From positions 1,116,001 through 1,180,000 of the forward strand of contig NZ_JARDUA010000001.1 in assembly GCF_029360645.1 (NCBI RefSeq): a stretch of 64,000 nucleotides of DNA, written 5' to 3'. Every line of letters begins with the position of its first letter. Within the stretch, counting starts at the first letter, position 1. Of the stretch, positions 18,989 through 26,669 are shown piece by piece. Origin of the DNA: Pontibacter litorisediminis (GTDB lineage: Bacteria; Bacteroidota; Bacteroidia; Cytophagales; Hymenobacteraceae). A program made the position numbers and the translations under genes. The notes below the pieces were generated by a model that did not search any database, was not told the DNA's origin, and was given only the letters and a program-made list of their open reading frames with translations.

Positions 18989-20533
18989 ATGATCGTACCA
19001 AAACGCAGCGCAGGCATCCTGCTTCACATCACCTCCCTCCCCTCCCGCTTCGGTATCGGCGACCTGGGGCCGGAGGCTTATACTTTTGCAGATCAACTAC
19101 AGCAGGCGGGGCAACGCTACTGGCAAATTTTGCCCCTAAACCCTACCGAGGTCAGCTATGGCAACTCGCCCTACAGCAGCCACTCGGCCTTTGCCGGGAA
19201 CCCGCTGCTCATCAGCCCTGAGGAGTTGGTGCACGATGGCCTGCTCCGCAGCAAGGACCTGCAGCACAACGAAAAGTTTAATGATGCCCGCGTGGAGTTT
19301 GAGAAGGTAACCAAGTATAAACGGAAGCTGCTGCGCAAAGCCTACCAGAACTTTAGCGAGGAACTGCCCGATGTGCTGTGGAAGGAGTTTACCAGGTTTC
19401 AGAAAGAGCACAGGTTATGGCTGCAGGATTACGCACAGTTTGTGGCTTTTAAGCAGCACTTTAAAAACAAGAACTGGACGGAGTGGCCAGAGGAGATAAA
19501 GCGACGCGACAAGCAGGCCGTAGAGCAACTGGCCAAAGAACTGAGCGAGCAGGTTGAGTATGAGATGTTCCTTCAGTTCCTGTTTTACCGCCAGTGGCAG
19601 CGGCTGAAAGACTACTGCCAAAGCAAGGGCATCCTCTTTTTCGGGGACATGCCTTTTTACGTGAGCCACGACAGCGCCGACGTTTGGAGCAACCCCGACA
19701 TTTTTAAGCTGGACAAAGACGGCAAACCGACAGCCGTATCAGGCGTGCCGCCGGATTATTTCAGTGAAACCGGCCAACTCTGGGGCACGCCAGTTTTTGA
19801 CTGGCAAGCGCTGAAAGAACAGGACTTTGAGTGGTGGCTGCACCGCATTGAGCACAACCTGCAGCTGTTCGGTCTGCTCCGCCTCGACCATTTCAGGGCC
19901 TTCTCGGCCTACTGGGAGGTACCTGCCGGCGAGGATACTGCCATTAATGGCAAGTGGGTGAAAACGCCCGGCGCACCGCTCCTTAAGCTGGTGCAGCAAC
20001 AGTTTAAGGAGTTGCCGATCGTGGCCGAGGATTTGGGCGAGATAGACCAGCCGGTGCGCGACCTGATGGAGAAGTTCAAGCTGCCGGGCATGCGCGTGCT
20101 CTTGTTTGCCTTCGGGGAGGATTTGCCGCAAAGCCTGTATGCGCCGCACAACCATACCCAGAATAGCATCGTGTACACTGGCACACACGATAACAACACC
20201 GTGCGCGGCTGGTACGACAAAGATGCCTCCCGGGCCGACAAGAGCCGCCTGCGCGCCTACAGCACCCACCGCGTAAACCAAGGCAATGTCCATAGCATCC
20301 TAAACTGGCTGGCCTACAGCTCCGTCTCACAACTGGCCGTGCTGCCTATGCAGGACGTGCTGGGTTTGGGCCACGAGCATATCATGAACAGGCCATCCAC
20401 CGGCAACGGCAACTGGGAGTGGCGCCTGCAGCCCCGGCAGTTCACCGAGGCCCATATTCAGGAGTTAAGAGACATGGCCACCCGCTACGGCCGGTGGCAG
20501 GAGCCCGAAACAAAGGATAAGAGTAAGCAGTAA
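18989..20533 (+). CDS. malQ: 4-alpha-glucanotransferase (amylomaltase)
   Basis: Transfers alpha-1,4-glucan segments between maltodextrins (GH77) in the cytoplasm. At 514 residues it is of the short amylomaltase type, lacking the N-terminal extension of E. coli MalQ. Signatures are GILLHITSLPSRFGIGDLGP, PLNPTEVSYGNSPYSSHSAF, nucleophile in LRLDHFRAFSAYWEVPAG, acid/base in PIVAEDLGEI and third Asp in YTGTHDNNTVRGWY. It follows treY by 91 bp and probably supplies TreY with longer chains. The C-terminus is Lys-rich (KDKSKQ). Confidence 0.96.
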   Translation: MIVPKRSAGILLHITSLPSRFGIGDLGPEAYTFADQLQQAGQRYWQILPLNPTEVSYGNSPYSSHSAFAGNPLLISPEELVHDGLLRSKDLQHNEKFNDARVEFEKVTKYKRKLLRKAYQNFSEELPDVLWKEFTRFQKEHRLWLQDYAQFVAFKQHFKNKNWTEWPEEIKRRDKQAVEQLAKELSEQVEYEMFLQFLFYRQWQRLKDYCQSKGILFFGDMPFYVSHDSADVWSNPDIFKLDKDGKPTAVSGVPPDYFSETGQLWGTPVFDWQALKEQDFEWWLHRIEHNLQLFGLLRLDHFRAFSAYWEVPAGEDTAINGKWVKTPGAPLLKLVQQQFKELPIVAEDLGEIDQPVRDLMEKFKLPGMRVLLFAFGEDLPQSLYAPHNHTQNSIVYTGTHDNNTVRGWYDKDASRADKSRLRAYSTHRVNQGNVHSILNWLAYSSVSQLAVLPMQDVLGLGHEHIMNRPSTGNGNWEWRLQPRQFTEAHIQELRDMATRYGRWQEPETKDKSKQ

Positions 20534-20593
20534 GTATGGCTAAAGCTGCTCCTCTCGTACTGTGATAACCACCTGACCAAACCAGCCAGCATT

Positions 20594-21322
20594 ATGCCAA
20601 CAACACAGCAAGCTACCCACACTTTAACTGCAAGTAGGGCAAAAATTCTCTGGACGTTTATCGCAGTACTGCTGCTGGGCTACATCTTGTTTATACTTCC
20701 GAACCTCTTTTTCGGGATAACAGGGATAAACGGGGGGCTGCAAGGTATAAACCTGCTGTTCATGGCGCTCTTCCAACTCGTAACAGTTACGGGTTTGGTA
20801 TACCTTGCCTTGAGGTACTTGGGCGTTGGCATGTGGTTTATCGGCCTAACCAGCCGAAATTGGGTAAAAGATGCTATGTTGGGGGTAGCCGTAGCCCTCC
20901 TGTGGGCGCTTGTGCAGTTCACGCTCCTGATCCCGAATACTGGCGGTGCTGCACGTGCTGACGTAAAGATGATGCTGGATATGATGGACGGAAGCTTTGC
21001 AGGCATGGCGTCATTCATCATTTTAGGTGTGGTTGGCGGCGGAATCACGGAAGAGATCTTTAACCGGGGCTTCTTTATCAACACCCTCCGCGAAACTTTT
21101 CGCAACAAGGCAGCAGGCACCGCCATAGCCGCCCTGCTGTCTGTACTTGTTTTCTCCCTTGGCCACCTCCCCTCCGACTGGATAGGCTGGCTAGATATCC
21201 TGCTTCCTACCGTAGCATATACCCTGCTGTTCCTGTATACAGGCCGTCTGACAGCCTCTATGGTAGCACATAGCCTCTGGAATGCAGTTGCTATACTTCT
21301 AGCATACTGGCTATATTACTAA
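20594..21322 (+). CDS. CPBP-family intramembrane glutamic protease
   Basis: A 242-residue multi-pass membrane protein of the CAAX/Abi (CPBP) family. The catalytic motifs are present: GGITEEIFNRGFF (EExxxR), FSLGHLPSD (first His) and SMVAHSLWNA (second His plus Asn). Hydrophobic segments lie near residues 18-38, 50-72, 95-118, 140-160, 180-198 and 205-240. The N-terminus MPTTQQATHTL is followed directly by a membrane helix. Substrates of such bacterial enzymes are mostly unknown. It is the last normal-composition gene before the AT-rich cassette region. Confidence 0.88.
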   Translation: MPTTQQATHTLTASRAKILWTFIAVLLLGYILFILPNLFFGITGINGGLQGINLLFMALFQLVTVTGLVYLALRYLGVGMWFIGLTSRNWVKDAMLGVAVALLWALVQFTLLIPNTGGAARADVKMMLDMMDGSFAGMASFIILGVVGGGITEEIFNRGFFINTLRETFRNKAAGTAIAALLSVLVFSLGHLPSDWIGWLDILLPTVAYTLLFLYTGRLTASMVAHSLWNAVAILLAYWLYY

Positions 21323-21437
21323 CCAAAGGAAAGCCCCTAAAGAAAGAGATTTTTGTATTGATTTCTCTGGTGTTGTACTTTGCTTAAGTACTATGTTTAG
21401 TAAGGAAATTATGGTAATTTAACTCCAGATATAGTGC

Positions 21438-21476
21438 AGATAAGCGTATGTTCACGTTTATCTACTAGTTAGCAAC
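21438..21476 (+). other. Recombination-site-like junction opening the cassette array
   Basis: GTTAGCAAC at 21468-21476 fits an attC/attI R' box (GTTRRRY). It is the exact reverse complement of the R'' box GTTGCTAAC at 22003-22011. That is expected if cassette 1 runs from 21469 to 22064. Just upstream, 21438-21446 and 21455-21463 form a 9-bp hairpin with one G-T pair. A full R''/L'' half could not be identified, so this could be a worn attC or an attI-like site. Confidence 0.5.
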
Positions 21477-21488
21477 AATTCCAATCAC

Positions 21489-21995
21489 ATGCATCACAGA
21501 TTAGAGTCAATAAGATCAAATACGATTTTGTTCACGGTCGAATTAGTCAAGAAGTCTCTTTCGGACTGGCTAGTGGATGAAATAATTGAGATGGACAAGG
21601 AGTATGAAAACAATCCGATTCTAAGGACTGAACTTAATACTAATCAAGCATTCAATCAACTAAAGGAGTTTATAAACAGGGAAATAAAACAACGGGATAG
21701 TGGACTCTTTGAAAGTTGCATTGAGGAGCTAAGGGAAGTAAAGGATGATTTGAAGTGGTTAAAGTCTGAGGACGGAAGATTTATTCTAAAACTGGAGGAC
21801 TGGGTGCATGGAGTTAGAAATAAACTAGAGAGCGAAGGGTGGAACAGAGTATTCGTTGGAAGAAGCTTAATAGACCCAAAGCAGTTGAACGTCGGTGGTT
21901 TAGTAAAGGACGAAATTGAATCTAATAAGATAAAGGCTAAAATAGAACAATGGGCGCCTCCTGTACCTCCTCAATACTATCTTGAAATTGAGTAA
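21489..21995 (+). CDS. Hypothetical protein in cassette 1 (168 aa)
   Basis: The product is not recognised. It is a 168-residue soluble, charged protein, largely helical by composition (KEFINREIKQRDSGLFESC, ELREVKDDLKWLK), ending in a Pro-rich tail PPVPPQYYLEIE. There is no signal peptide or membrane segment. The gene is clearly more AT-rich than the trehalose genes before it, and its codons differ (many AAA, ATA, GAA). It fills one inferred gene cassette: 20 bp after the junction at 21469, and ending 7 bp before the attC-like element at 22003. This compact layout with a single forward gene is typical of integron cassettes. Confidence 0.7.
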   Translation: MHHRLESIRSNTILFTVELVKKSLSDWLVDEIIEMDKEYENNPILRTELNTNQAFNQLKEFINREIKQRDSGLFESCIEELREVKDDLKWLKSEDGRFILKLEDWVHGVRNKLESEGWNRVFVGRSLIDPKQLNVGGLVKDEIESNKIKAKIEQWAPPVPPQYYLEIE

Positions 21996-22002
21996 AAGAA
22001 CG

Positions 22003-22070
22003 GTTGCTAACCCGGCGTATAAGCCATACTTCGGCTACGCCTCATCCGCCTTCTACACAATCCGTTGGCG
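22003..22070 (+). other. attC-like recombination site 1
   Basis: A 68-nt imperfect palindrome bounded by R'' GTTGCTAAC (22003-22011) and R' GTTGGCG (22064-22070). The inner arms GCGTATAAG and CTTCTACAC pair at 7 of 9 positions. The centre (22021-22043) is identical over 23 nt to the second site. R'' is complementary to the first bases of its own cassette at 21468, the hallmark of integron cassettes. Confidence 0.72.
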
Positions 22071-22124
22071 TACATTTAAACTATAGAATGCGCAAAAGAT
22101 TGAAAAGAAAATAAAATAGAGATA

Positions 22125-22439
22125 ATGGGGCTTTTACTCGGAATAATATTGCCGTTTCTCTTAATCATGCTTCCTGTCATTATCTTGATAGCAATCGGCA
22201 GGAAAAAGAATAAAATAGGGCGAGTAAAGTTTGGCTTGGCTATTTTAGGCTGCTCCTTGTTAGGTTTTGTTGTTCCTATACTTGCGACTTACCTTTCAGC
22301 AAAAGGACTCATGTATAACTTCGGACCCGATGACCCCAAATGTGTGATAGGAGCTGGTGTATTTTTGTTCGGTGGTTACCTGATTAATGTGATTGGACTA
22401 CCGATTACAGGAATAGCTCTTTTCCCATCGAAACATTAA
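22125..22439 (+). CDS. Small hypothetical membrane protein in cassette 2 (104 aa)
   Basis: The product is not recognised. The 104-residue protein has three hydrophobic stretches (residues ~3-26, 37-60 and 74-100), with a basic loop GRKKNKIGRVKFG after the first and a short loop containing YNFGPDDPK before the third. There are no known enzyme motifs. It is AT-rich, forward-strand and alone between the two attC-like elements at 22003-22070 and 22473-22538, so it is read as the gene of cassette 2 (22065-22532). It may be an envelope protein. Confidence 0.65.
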   Translation: MGLLLGIILPFLLIMLPVIILIAIGRKKNKIGRVKFGLAILGCSLLGFVVPILATYLSAKGLMYNFGPDDPKCVIGAGVFLFGGYLINVIGLPITGIALFPSKH

Positions 22440-22472
22440 AGTGTAGTATAAGCCTATAAAATAAAAACCCAC

Positions 22473-22538
22473 CGCCAACAAGGTATAAAAGCCATACTTC
22501 GGCTACGCCTCGTTCGCCTTTTATACAAGCCGTTGCTA
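22473..22538 (+). other. attC-like recombination site 2
   Basis: A 66-nt palindromic element with R'' CGCCAAC (22473-22479) and R' GTTGCTA (22532-22538). The arms GTATAAAAG and CTTTTATAC pair perfectly over 9 bp. The 23-nt core at 22489-22511 is identical to 22021-22043. R'' is the exact complement of GTTGGCG, which opens cassette 2 at 22064. Confidence 0.75.
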
Positions 22539-22575
22539 GTAGTTAAGTATATCATCAACAACCAAGCTTTGATCC

Positions 22576-23133
22576 ATGCTGCTTAGAAAAGCAACCTTAG
22601 AAGACTCACCATTTATTGCTACCTATTTGTTGCTAGCAATGGAGGATATTGTTTATAAATTTATTGGTGTTCAGGATTACTCAAAAGCAAAGGACTTTTT
22701 ATGCTATTTCATAGAAAAAGAGAATAACCAATACTCCTATCAAAATTGTTTGGTTGCTGAGGATGAGAATGAGCTTATTGCCGCTGTTAATCTTTACGAC
22801 GGTGCAAAATTGAAGGAGTTGCGGGAGCCTGTAATACACTATTTAAGATCTAAACTTGGCAGGGATTTTAACCCCGAAGATGAAACGCAACCAGGAGAAT
22901 TTTACATTGATGCCTTAGGAGTAGCCCCGCATCAACAGGGGAAAGGTGTCGGCTCTAAGGTGCTACAGTTTTTGATAAATAAGTATGTAGTTCACCATCA
23001 ACTGACGTTAGGCTTACTCGTAGATGAAGAAAATCCTTCTGCAAAAAAGCTATACTTAAAAATGGGATTCAAACCTGCCGGAAAGAAGGTTTTGATGGGG
23101 AAGAGTATGGAACATCTTCAGATAAAAGATTAA
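22576..23133 (+). CDS. GNAT-family N-acetyltransferase in cassette 3
   Basis: A 185-residue GNAT acetyltransferase, presumably moving an acetyl group from acetyl-CoA to an amine. The acetyl-CoA loop is visible as GVAPHQQGKGVGSKVLQFL (motif A), and motif B is DEENPSAKKLYLKMGFKPAG. The acceptor is unknown; the sequence does not allow an antibiotic substrate to be claimed. The gene is AT-rich, forward-strand, and begins 37 bp after the R' box of attC-like site 2. GNAT genes are common integron cargo. Its expected R'' (CTAGCAAC) appears after the stop as CTAGCAAGCAAC at 23134-23145, that is, with four extra bases. Confidence 0.85.
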   Translation: MLLRKATLEDSPFIATYLLLAMEDIVYKFIGVQDYSKAKDFLCYFIEKENNQYSYQNCLVAEDENELIAAVNLYDGAKLKELREPVIHYLRSKLGRDFNPEDETQPGEFYIDALGVAPHQQGKGVGSKVLQFLINKYVVHHQLTLGLLVDEENPSAKKLYLKMGFKPAGKKVLMGKSMEHLQIKD

Positions 23134-23203
23134 CTAGCAAGCAACTACAGTACTACACGTTGCGCCAAACAGCGCTTGGTATAACGGCGGGTAAAGTACT
23201 TCG
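23134..23203 (+). other. Degenerate attC-like remnants closing the array
   Basis: CTAGCAAGCAAC (23134-23145) is close to the R'' box predicted for cassette 3. GCAAC (23141-23145) and GTTGC (23159-23163) form a small inverted pair. At 23182-23203 a sequence of the form TAAC-GGCG-gg-TAA-ag-TACTTCG resembles the left half of attC site 1, but no right half follows. These look like worn or truncated sites. Confidence 0.4.
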
Positions 23204-23343
23204 AATGAATAAACTTACAGAGCTATACTTAGATTCTTTGCTGAAAAGGTAGTCCTGTAGTAGCACCACCAAGCTAGCCCCAGCCCGGTCACCGGCCATT
23301 GAATTGAATTTCACACCTAAAGCTTTACCCTAAATTCTATAAA

Positions 23344-23796
23344 ATGGCATCAGAAACGAACAGAAGCGAGAGCAGTTTGAGTGTAGGCAGACCAAGCCCC
23401 TTCGCACAGACATTCTTTCATGGGACAAAAGCCGACCTCAGGATCGGCGACTTTGTAGAAGCAGGGCGCAGCTCAAACTATGGGAAAAACCGTAGCGCGA
23501 AATACCTTTATCTGACAGCCACCCTGGATGCTGCCATCTGGGGTGCCGAACTTGCCTTAGGCGAAGGACGAGAGAGAATTTATCTGGTAGAGCCAACCGG
23601 CCCCATCGAGGATGATCCCAATCTTACAAATAAAAAGTTCCCAGGTAATCCTACCATGTCTTTCCGCTCCAAGAGCCCATGCAGGGTTGTTGGCGAGGTA
23701 ACCAACTGGCAAGGCCACGCAGCAGAGCAGGTAGAGGCGATGAAAGCCGGGTTGGCAAAACTCAAAGAACAGGGTATTGAGGCAACAGAGGATTGA
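23344..23796 (+). CDS. arr: NAD(+)-rifampin ADP-ribosyltransferase (Arr)
   Basis: Transfers ADP-ribose from NAD+ to a hydroxyl of rifamycins, which inactivates them. The 150-residue protein carries an ~20-residue Ser-rich N-terminal extension, then the full Arr core: FFHGTKADLRIGDF (catalytic-site His), YLYLTATLDAAIWGAELA (Tyr), and IYLVEPTGPIEDDPNLTNKK (Asp), followed by FPGNPTMSFRS. All three site residues are present, so it is probably functional. Arr genes occur both as chromosomal genes and as integron cassettes (arr-2 type). Here the gene follows the cassette array by 140 bp, but its composition resembles the host genes more than the cassettes, and no attC is seen after it. Confidence 0.9.
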   Translation: MASETNRSESSLSVGRPSPFAQTFFHGTKADLRIGDFVEAGRSSNYGKNRSAKYLYLTATLDAAIWGAELALGEGRERIYLVEPTGPIEDDPNLTNKKFPGNPTMSFRSKSPCRVVGEVTNWQGHAAEQVEAMKAGLAKLKEQGIEATED

Positions 23797-23860
23797 TAGG
23801 GTTATAGCGGGCCTTTAGCAATATCCCATATCACCCTGTAAAAGAACAGGAACTAGGAAT

Positions 23861-23903
23861 GCAGCTAAGAGCAAAAAGTAAAACAGTTTATGCTCTTAGC
23901 TGC
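23861..23903 (+). terminator. Terminator after arr
   Basis: Arms 23861-23873 and 23891-23903 (GCAGCTAAGAGCA and its complement) pair perfectly over 13 bp around a 17-nt AT-rich loop. TTTTATC follows. Confidence 0.7.
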
Positions 23904-23974
23904 TTTTATCTTCGTAACTTACCTGAGCATCAAACCAGTAAATGTTTCAGCAATCCCCTCCAAACTAAATCTCC

Positions 23975-24862
23975 ATGGACAAAATCAAAAAATCAGACAT
24001 CAAGCAGGAAGTATTTGCCCTGTACGATGACTACGCGCACAGCCGCATCAACAGGCGCGATTTTGTGCAGAAGCTCTCCGTTTATGCCGTAGGTGGCCTT
24101 ACCGTGAGCGCCCTGATGAGTTTCCTGATGCCTGATTACCAGGGTGCTATTCAGGTGGAGGCAGGTAATCCCCGCATCAAGTCAGAGTACATCTATTACC
24201 AGTCGCCGAAAGGTGGCGGTAAGATAAAGGCGCTGCTGTCGATGCCTGCAAGCGGTAAGAAGAAATTGGGCGGCATTGTGGTGGTGCATGAAAACCGGGG
24301 GCTTAACCCGCACATCGAGGATGTGGCCCGGAGAGCCGCCCTGGCTGGCTTTATCTCCATTGCTCCGGATGCCCTCACACCGCTGGGCGGCTACCCCGGC
24401 AACGACGATGCTGGCCGCGAGCTGCAGAGCAAGCGCGACAGAAATGAGATGCTGGAAGATTTCATAGCCGCTTACGATTACCTGAGAGATTCCAAAAACT
24501 GCAACGGAAAGGTAGGCGTGGTGGGTTTCTGCTTCGGCGGGTGGATCTCCAACATGATGGCCGTGCGTATTCCCGGCCTGGCGGCTGCCGTTCCGTTTTA
24601 CGGAGGCCAGGCACCTACCGAGGATGTTCCGAAAATACAGGCTCCGCTGCTGCTGCACTATGCCGAGCACGATGAGCGCGTAAATGCTGGCTGGCCAGAA
24701 TATGAAAAAGCACTGAAGGAGCATGGAAAGGAATATACAGCCTATCTATACCCTAACACCAACCACGGCTTCCATAACGATACCACCCCGCGCTACGACG
24801 AGGAGGCAGCAGCATTGGCCTGGAGCCGCACTGTTGATTTCTTTAAGGAGAAACTACAGTAA
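23975..24862 (+). CDS. Dienelactone hydrolase family protein, probable Tat export signal
   Basis: A 295-residue alpha/beta hydrolase of the dienelactone hydrolase family. The nucleophile Cys lies in [10 protein letters not shown], the triad Asp in [10 protein letters not shown] and the His in [27 protein letters not shown] matches the conserved Glu loop. The N-terminus has [26 protein letters not shown] read in two parts: a twin-arginine-like motif NRRDFVQK, then a hydrophobic stretch. Export by Tat is therefore likely. The natural substrate is unknown; related YghX/DLH proteins act on esters or lactones. It is monocistronic, between hairpins at 23861-23903 and 24900-24945. Confidence 0.88.
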   Translation: MDKIKKSDIKQEVFALYDDYAHSRINRRDFVQKLSVYAVGGLTVSALMSFLMPDYQGAIQVEAGNPRIKSEYIYYQSPKGGGKIKALLSMPASGKKKLGGIVVVHENRGLNPHIEDVARRAALAGFISIAPDALTPLGGYPGNDDAGRELQSKRDRNEMLEDFIAAYDYLRDSKNCNGKVGVVGFCFGGWISNMMAVRIPGLAAAVPFYGGQAPTEDVPKIQAPLLLHYAEHDERVNAGWPEYEKALKEHGKEYTAYLYPNTNHGFHNDTTPRYDEEAAALAWSRTVDFFKEKLQ

Positions 24863-24899
24863 CCTGCTGTTGCAGCAGACTTTATACTTTACCCAAAAG

Positions 24900-24945
24900 A
24901 AACGCCCCGGCTGGTATACATAAGACAATACCAGCCGGGGCGTTT
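24900..24945. terminator. Terminator after the dienelactone hydrolase gene
   Basis: An 18-bp perfect GC-rich stem (24900-24917 with 24928-24945), 10-nt loop, ending in CGTTTTGC. Confidence 0.85.
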
Positions 24946-25010
24946 TGCATTCAGCTTATAAAGCAAGGCCCGGCTATACTTTACGGCCACCCTAATCTGC
25001 TTTCCTCCTG

Positions 25011-25041
25011 TTTGTTATCTCTTGGCAAAAGCTTATATTAG
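25011..25041 (+). promoter_or_regulatory. Bacteroidota-type promoter for the thioredoxin-like gene
   Basis: TTTG at 25011-25014, a 19-bp spacer, then TATATTAG at 25034-25041. This approximates the Bacteroidota -33 TTTG / -7 TAnnTTTG consensus. It lies 54 bp upstream of the ATG at 25096. Confidence 0.55.
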
Positions 25042-25095
25042 TACCATAGCACGGTAGCAGAAGGCGCCGCAGATCCACCTTTAAAACCCAAAACT

Positions 25096-25662
25096 ATGGC
25101 ACAGCAAAGCACCCAGATCGCCCTTGGCTCCCGGGCCTATAACTTCGCCCTTTTAGATACGGTTTCTGATCAGATCGTGACGCTGCAGGATGTGGTCTCT
25201 ACCAAGGCCACTGTGGTAATGTTTATCTGCAACCATTGCCCTTACGTGAGGCACATTTTGCCTGAGCTGGTGCAGCTAGCGGATGCCTACAAAAATCAAG
25301 GCGTGAGCTTTGTCGCTATCAATGCCAACGATGCCACCCTATCGCCGCAGGACGGCCCGCAGCAGATGAAGGAGCTAGCCAAAGACATGCAGTTTCCCTT
25401 CCCCTACCTCTACGACCAGACCCAGCAGGTAGCCCGCACCTACCACGCCGAGTGCACCCCCGAGTTCTATGTTTACGATGGCAGCATGCACCTGGCCTAC
25501 CACGGGCAGTTTGACGGCTCGCGGCCGAAAAGCGGCGTTCCCGTTACAGGCAGCGACCTGAGCCAGGCACTGGACGCTCTGCTCACCGGGCAACCGGTTT
25601 CCGAGCAGCAGCAGCCCGGTATAGGGTGCGGCATAAAGTGGCGAACGCTTAGCCCTGCGTAG
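25096..25662 (+). CDS. Thioredoxin-fold redoxin family protein
   Basis: A 188-residue cytoplasmic thioredoxin-fold protein (AhpC/TSA-redoxin type). The active-site segment is VVMFICNHCPYVRH with a CNHC pair, and the cis-Pro region is ECTPEFYVYD. The C-terminal tail PGIGCGIKW is characteristic of this small family (peroxiredoxin-like, one protein per genome). There is no signal peptide. It probably reduces disulfides or peroxides; the exact substrate is unknown. Its last 14 bp overlap, tail to tail, the end of the L,D-transpeptidase gene on the other strand. A good promoter match lies at 25011-25041. Confidence 0.85.
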   Translation: MAQQSTQIALGSRAYNFALLDTVSDQIVTLQDVVSTKATVVMFICNHCPYVRHILPELVQLADAYKNQGVSFVAINANDATLSPQDGPQQMKELAKDMQFPFPYLYDQTQQVARTYHAECTPEFYVYDGSMHLAYHGQFDGSRPKSGVPVTGSDLSQALDALLTGQPVSEQQQPGIGCGIKWRTLSPA

Positions 25663-26479
25663 GCGGCACCTCCAGCTTCTTCTCGTTCACTAGCTCGGTC
25701 ATCGCTGTCACATGGTCCAGGTAATGCGAGGTGTAGGCATCGTCGGCTGCGTGAATGTACATGGCAGTACCACCCTTCACCGTACCTATAATCTCTTCGT
25801 GGTCTTCCATGGGGATGGCAGGGCAACCAAGGCTGCGGCCCAGTCTGCCTGCCTGTTTGATAAAGGCCTCGGAAGCGTACTCAGCCCCGTGCATCACAAT
25901 ATAGCGCTCCTTCGCGTTGGTATTAAAGCCGTCATCGAGCCCGTTCAGTTTTAGCGACAGGCCGTGTTTGCCATGGTAGGTGCTCTCCGTCACGTAAAAC
26001 CCAATACTGCTCATAAACGACTTGTTGTCGTTAGAGAACTCCGTGGCGAACTCGTTTCCTGAGTTGCGGCCATGCGACACATAAGTGTTATACACCAGCT
26101 CCTTTTTCTCCACATCCACCACCCATAGTCGCTTCTCGTTCGATGACTTCGTAAAATCTATGATGGTGATGTAGGGCTTACCCGACACCTCATTGTTGTG
26201 GCGCATGTTAAAGTAGCCGGTAAGGGCCTTGTTAAAGACCTCGAACCGTAGCCCCGTCTCCTGCAACCCCATGTTACTGTAGAGGTTAAAGGCCACCTGG
26301 TTAAAGCGCATCAGCTTGATGTTTGTCATCTTACGCTTTAGGGTGGCAGCATTGATGTTTGGCGTGGCAGCACCCTGGTTTACCGGGGTGGCCAGAGGCG
26401 TTAGTATGAGCGGCGCAAAGAGCGGCAAAAGCTTGCGGCTCAGTTTACGGCGCATGTATCTCCATCTCGGCTTTCTCAT
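25649..26479 (-). CDS. Murein L,D-transpeptidase catalytic domain protein (YkuD_2 type)
   Basis: A 276-residue exported protein. The N-terminus is basic then hydrophobic (RRKLSRKLLPLFAPLILTPL), a signal peptide. The catalytic domain is of the YkuD_2 type: YIVMHGAEYASEAFIKQ carries the conserved His, and GRSLGCPAIPMED carries the catalytic Cys with the preceding Ser/Gly. Such enzymes cross-link or process peptidoglycan in the periplasm through a Cys acyl-enzyme. An internal ATG at 26455 (MRRKLSRK) is an equally plausible start. It converges on the redoxin gene with a 14-bp 3' overlap. Confidence 0.85.
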   Translation of the reverse strand: MRKPRWRYMRRKLSRKLLPLFAPLILTPLATPVNQGAATPNINAATLKRKMTNIKLMRFNQVAFNLYSNMGLQETGLRFEVFNKALTGYFNMRHNNEVSGKPYITIIDFTKSSNEKRLWVVDVEKKELVYNTYVSHGRNSGNEFATEFSNDNKSFMSSIGFYVTESTYHGKHGLSLKLNGLDDGFNTNAKERYIVMHGAEYASEAFIKQAGRLGRSLGCPAIPMEDHEEIIGTVKGGTAMYIHAADDAYTSHYLDHVTAMTELVNEKKLEVPPTQG

Positions 26480-26669
26480 CTCTCCATAATTTTATACTTT
26501 CTGATTTTACGGGCAGGAGCTGACACGGTTTAGGACAAAGGGCTTGCTACAAAGCATAAACTACTGTAAAACAAGAGCATCATCTTCCCAAAACTCAATG
26601 CTTTTACAGTATAGAGGCACCATTTTTGCCTTGTTTGGTGTTAAAAGAGTCCTGAGAAACACATCATTT

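Noticed and set aside
21489..22439. Cassette genes as a toxin-antitoxin pair
   Set aside because: The two products show no toxin or antitoxin family motifs, and each gene is in its own cassette with an attC-like site between them.
22003..22538. Reading the two palindromes as ordinary intrinsic terminators
   Set aside because: No T-run follows either element, they share a long identical core, and their outer boxes match the cassette starts by complementarity, which terminators would not.
23859..24092. 77-residue frame overlapping the start of the dienelactone hydrolase gene
   Set aside because: It runs through the arr terminator hairpin and overlaps the real gene in another frame.
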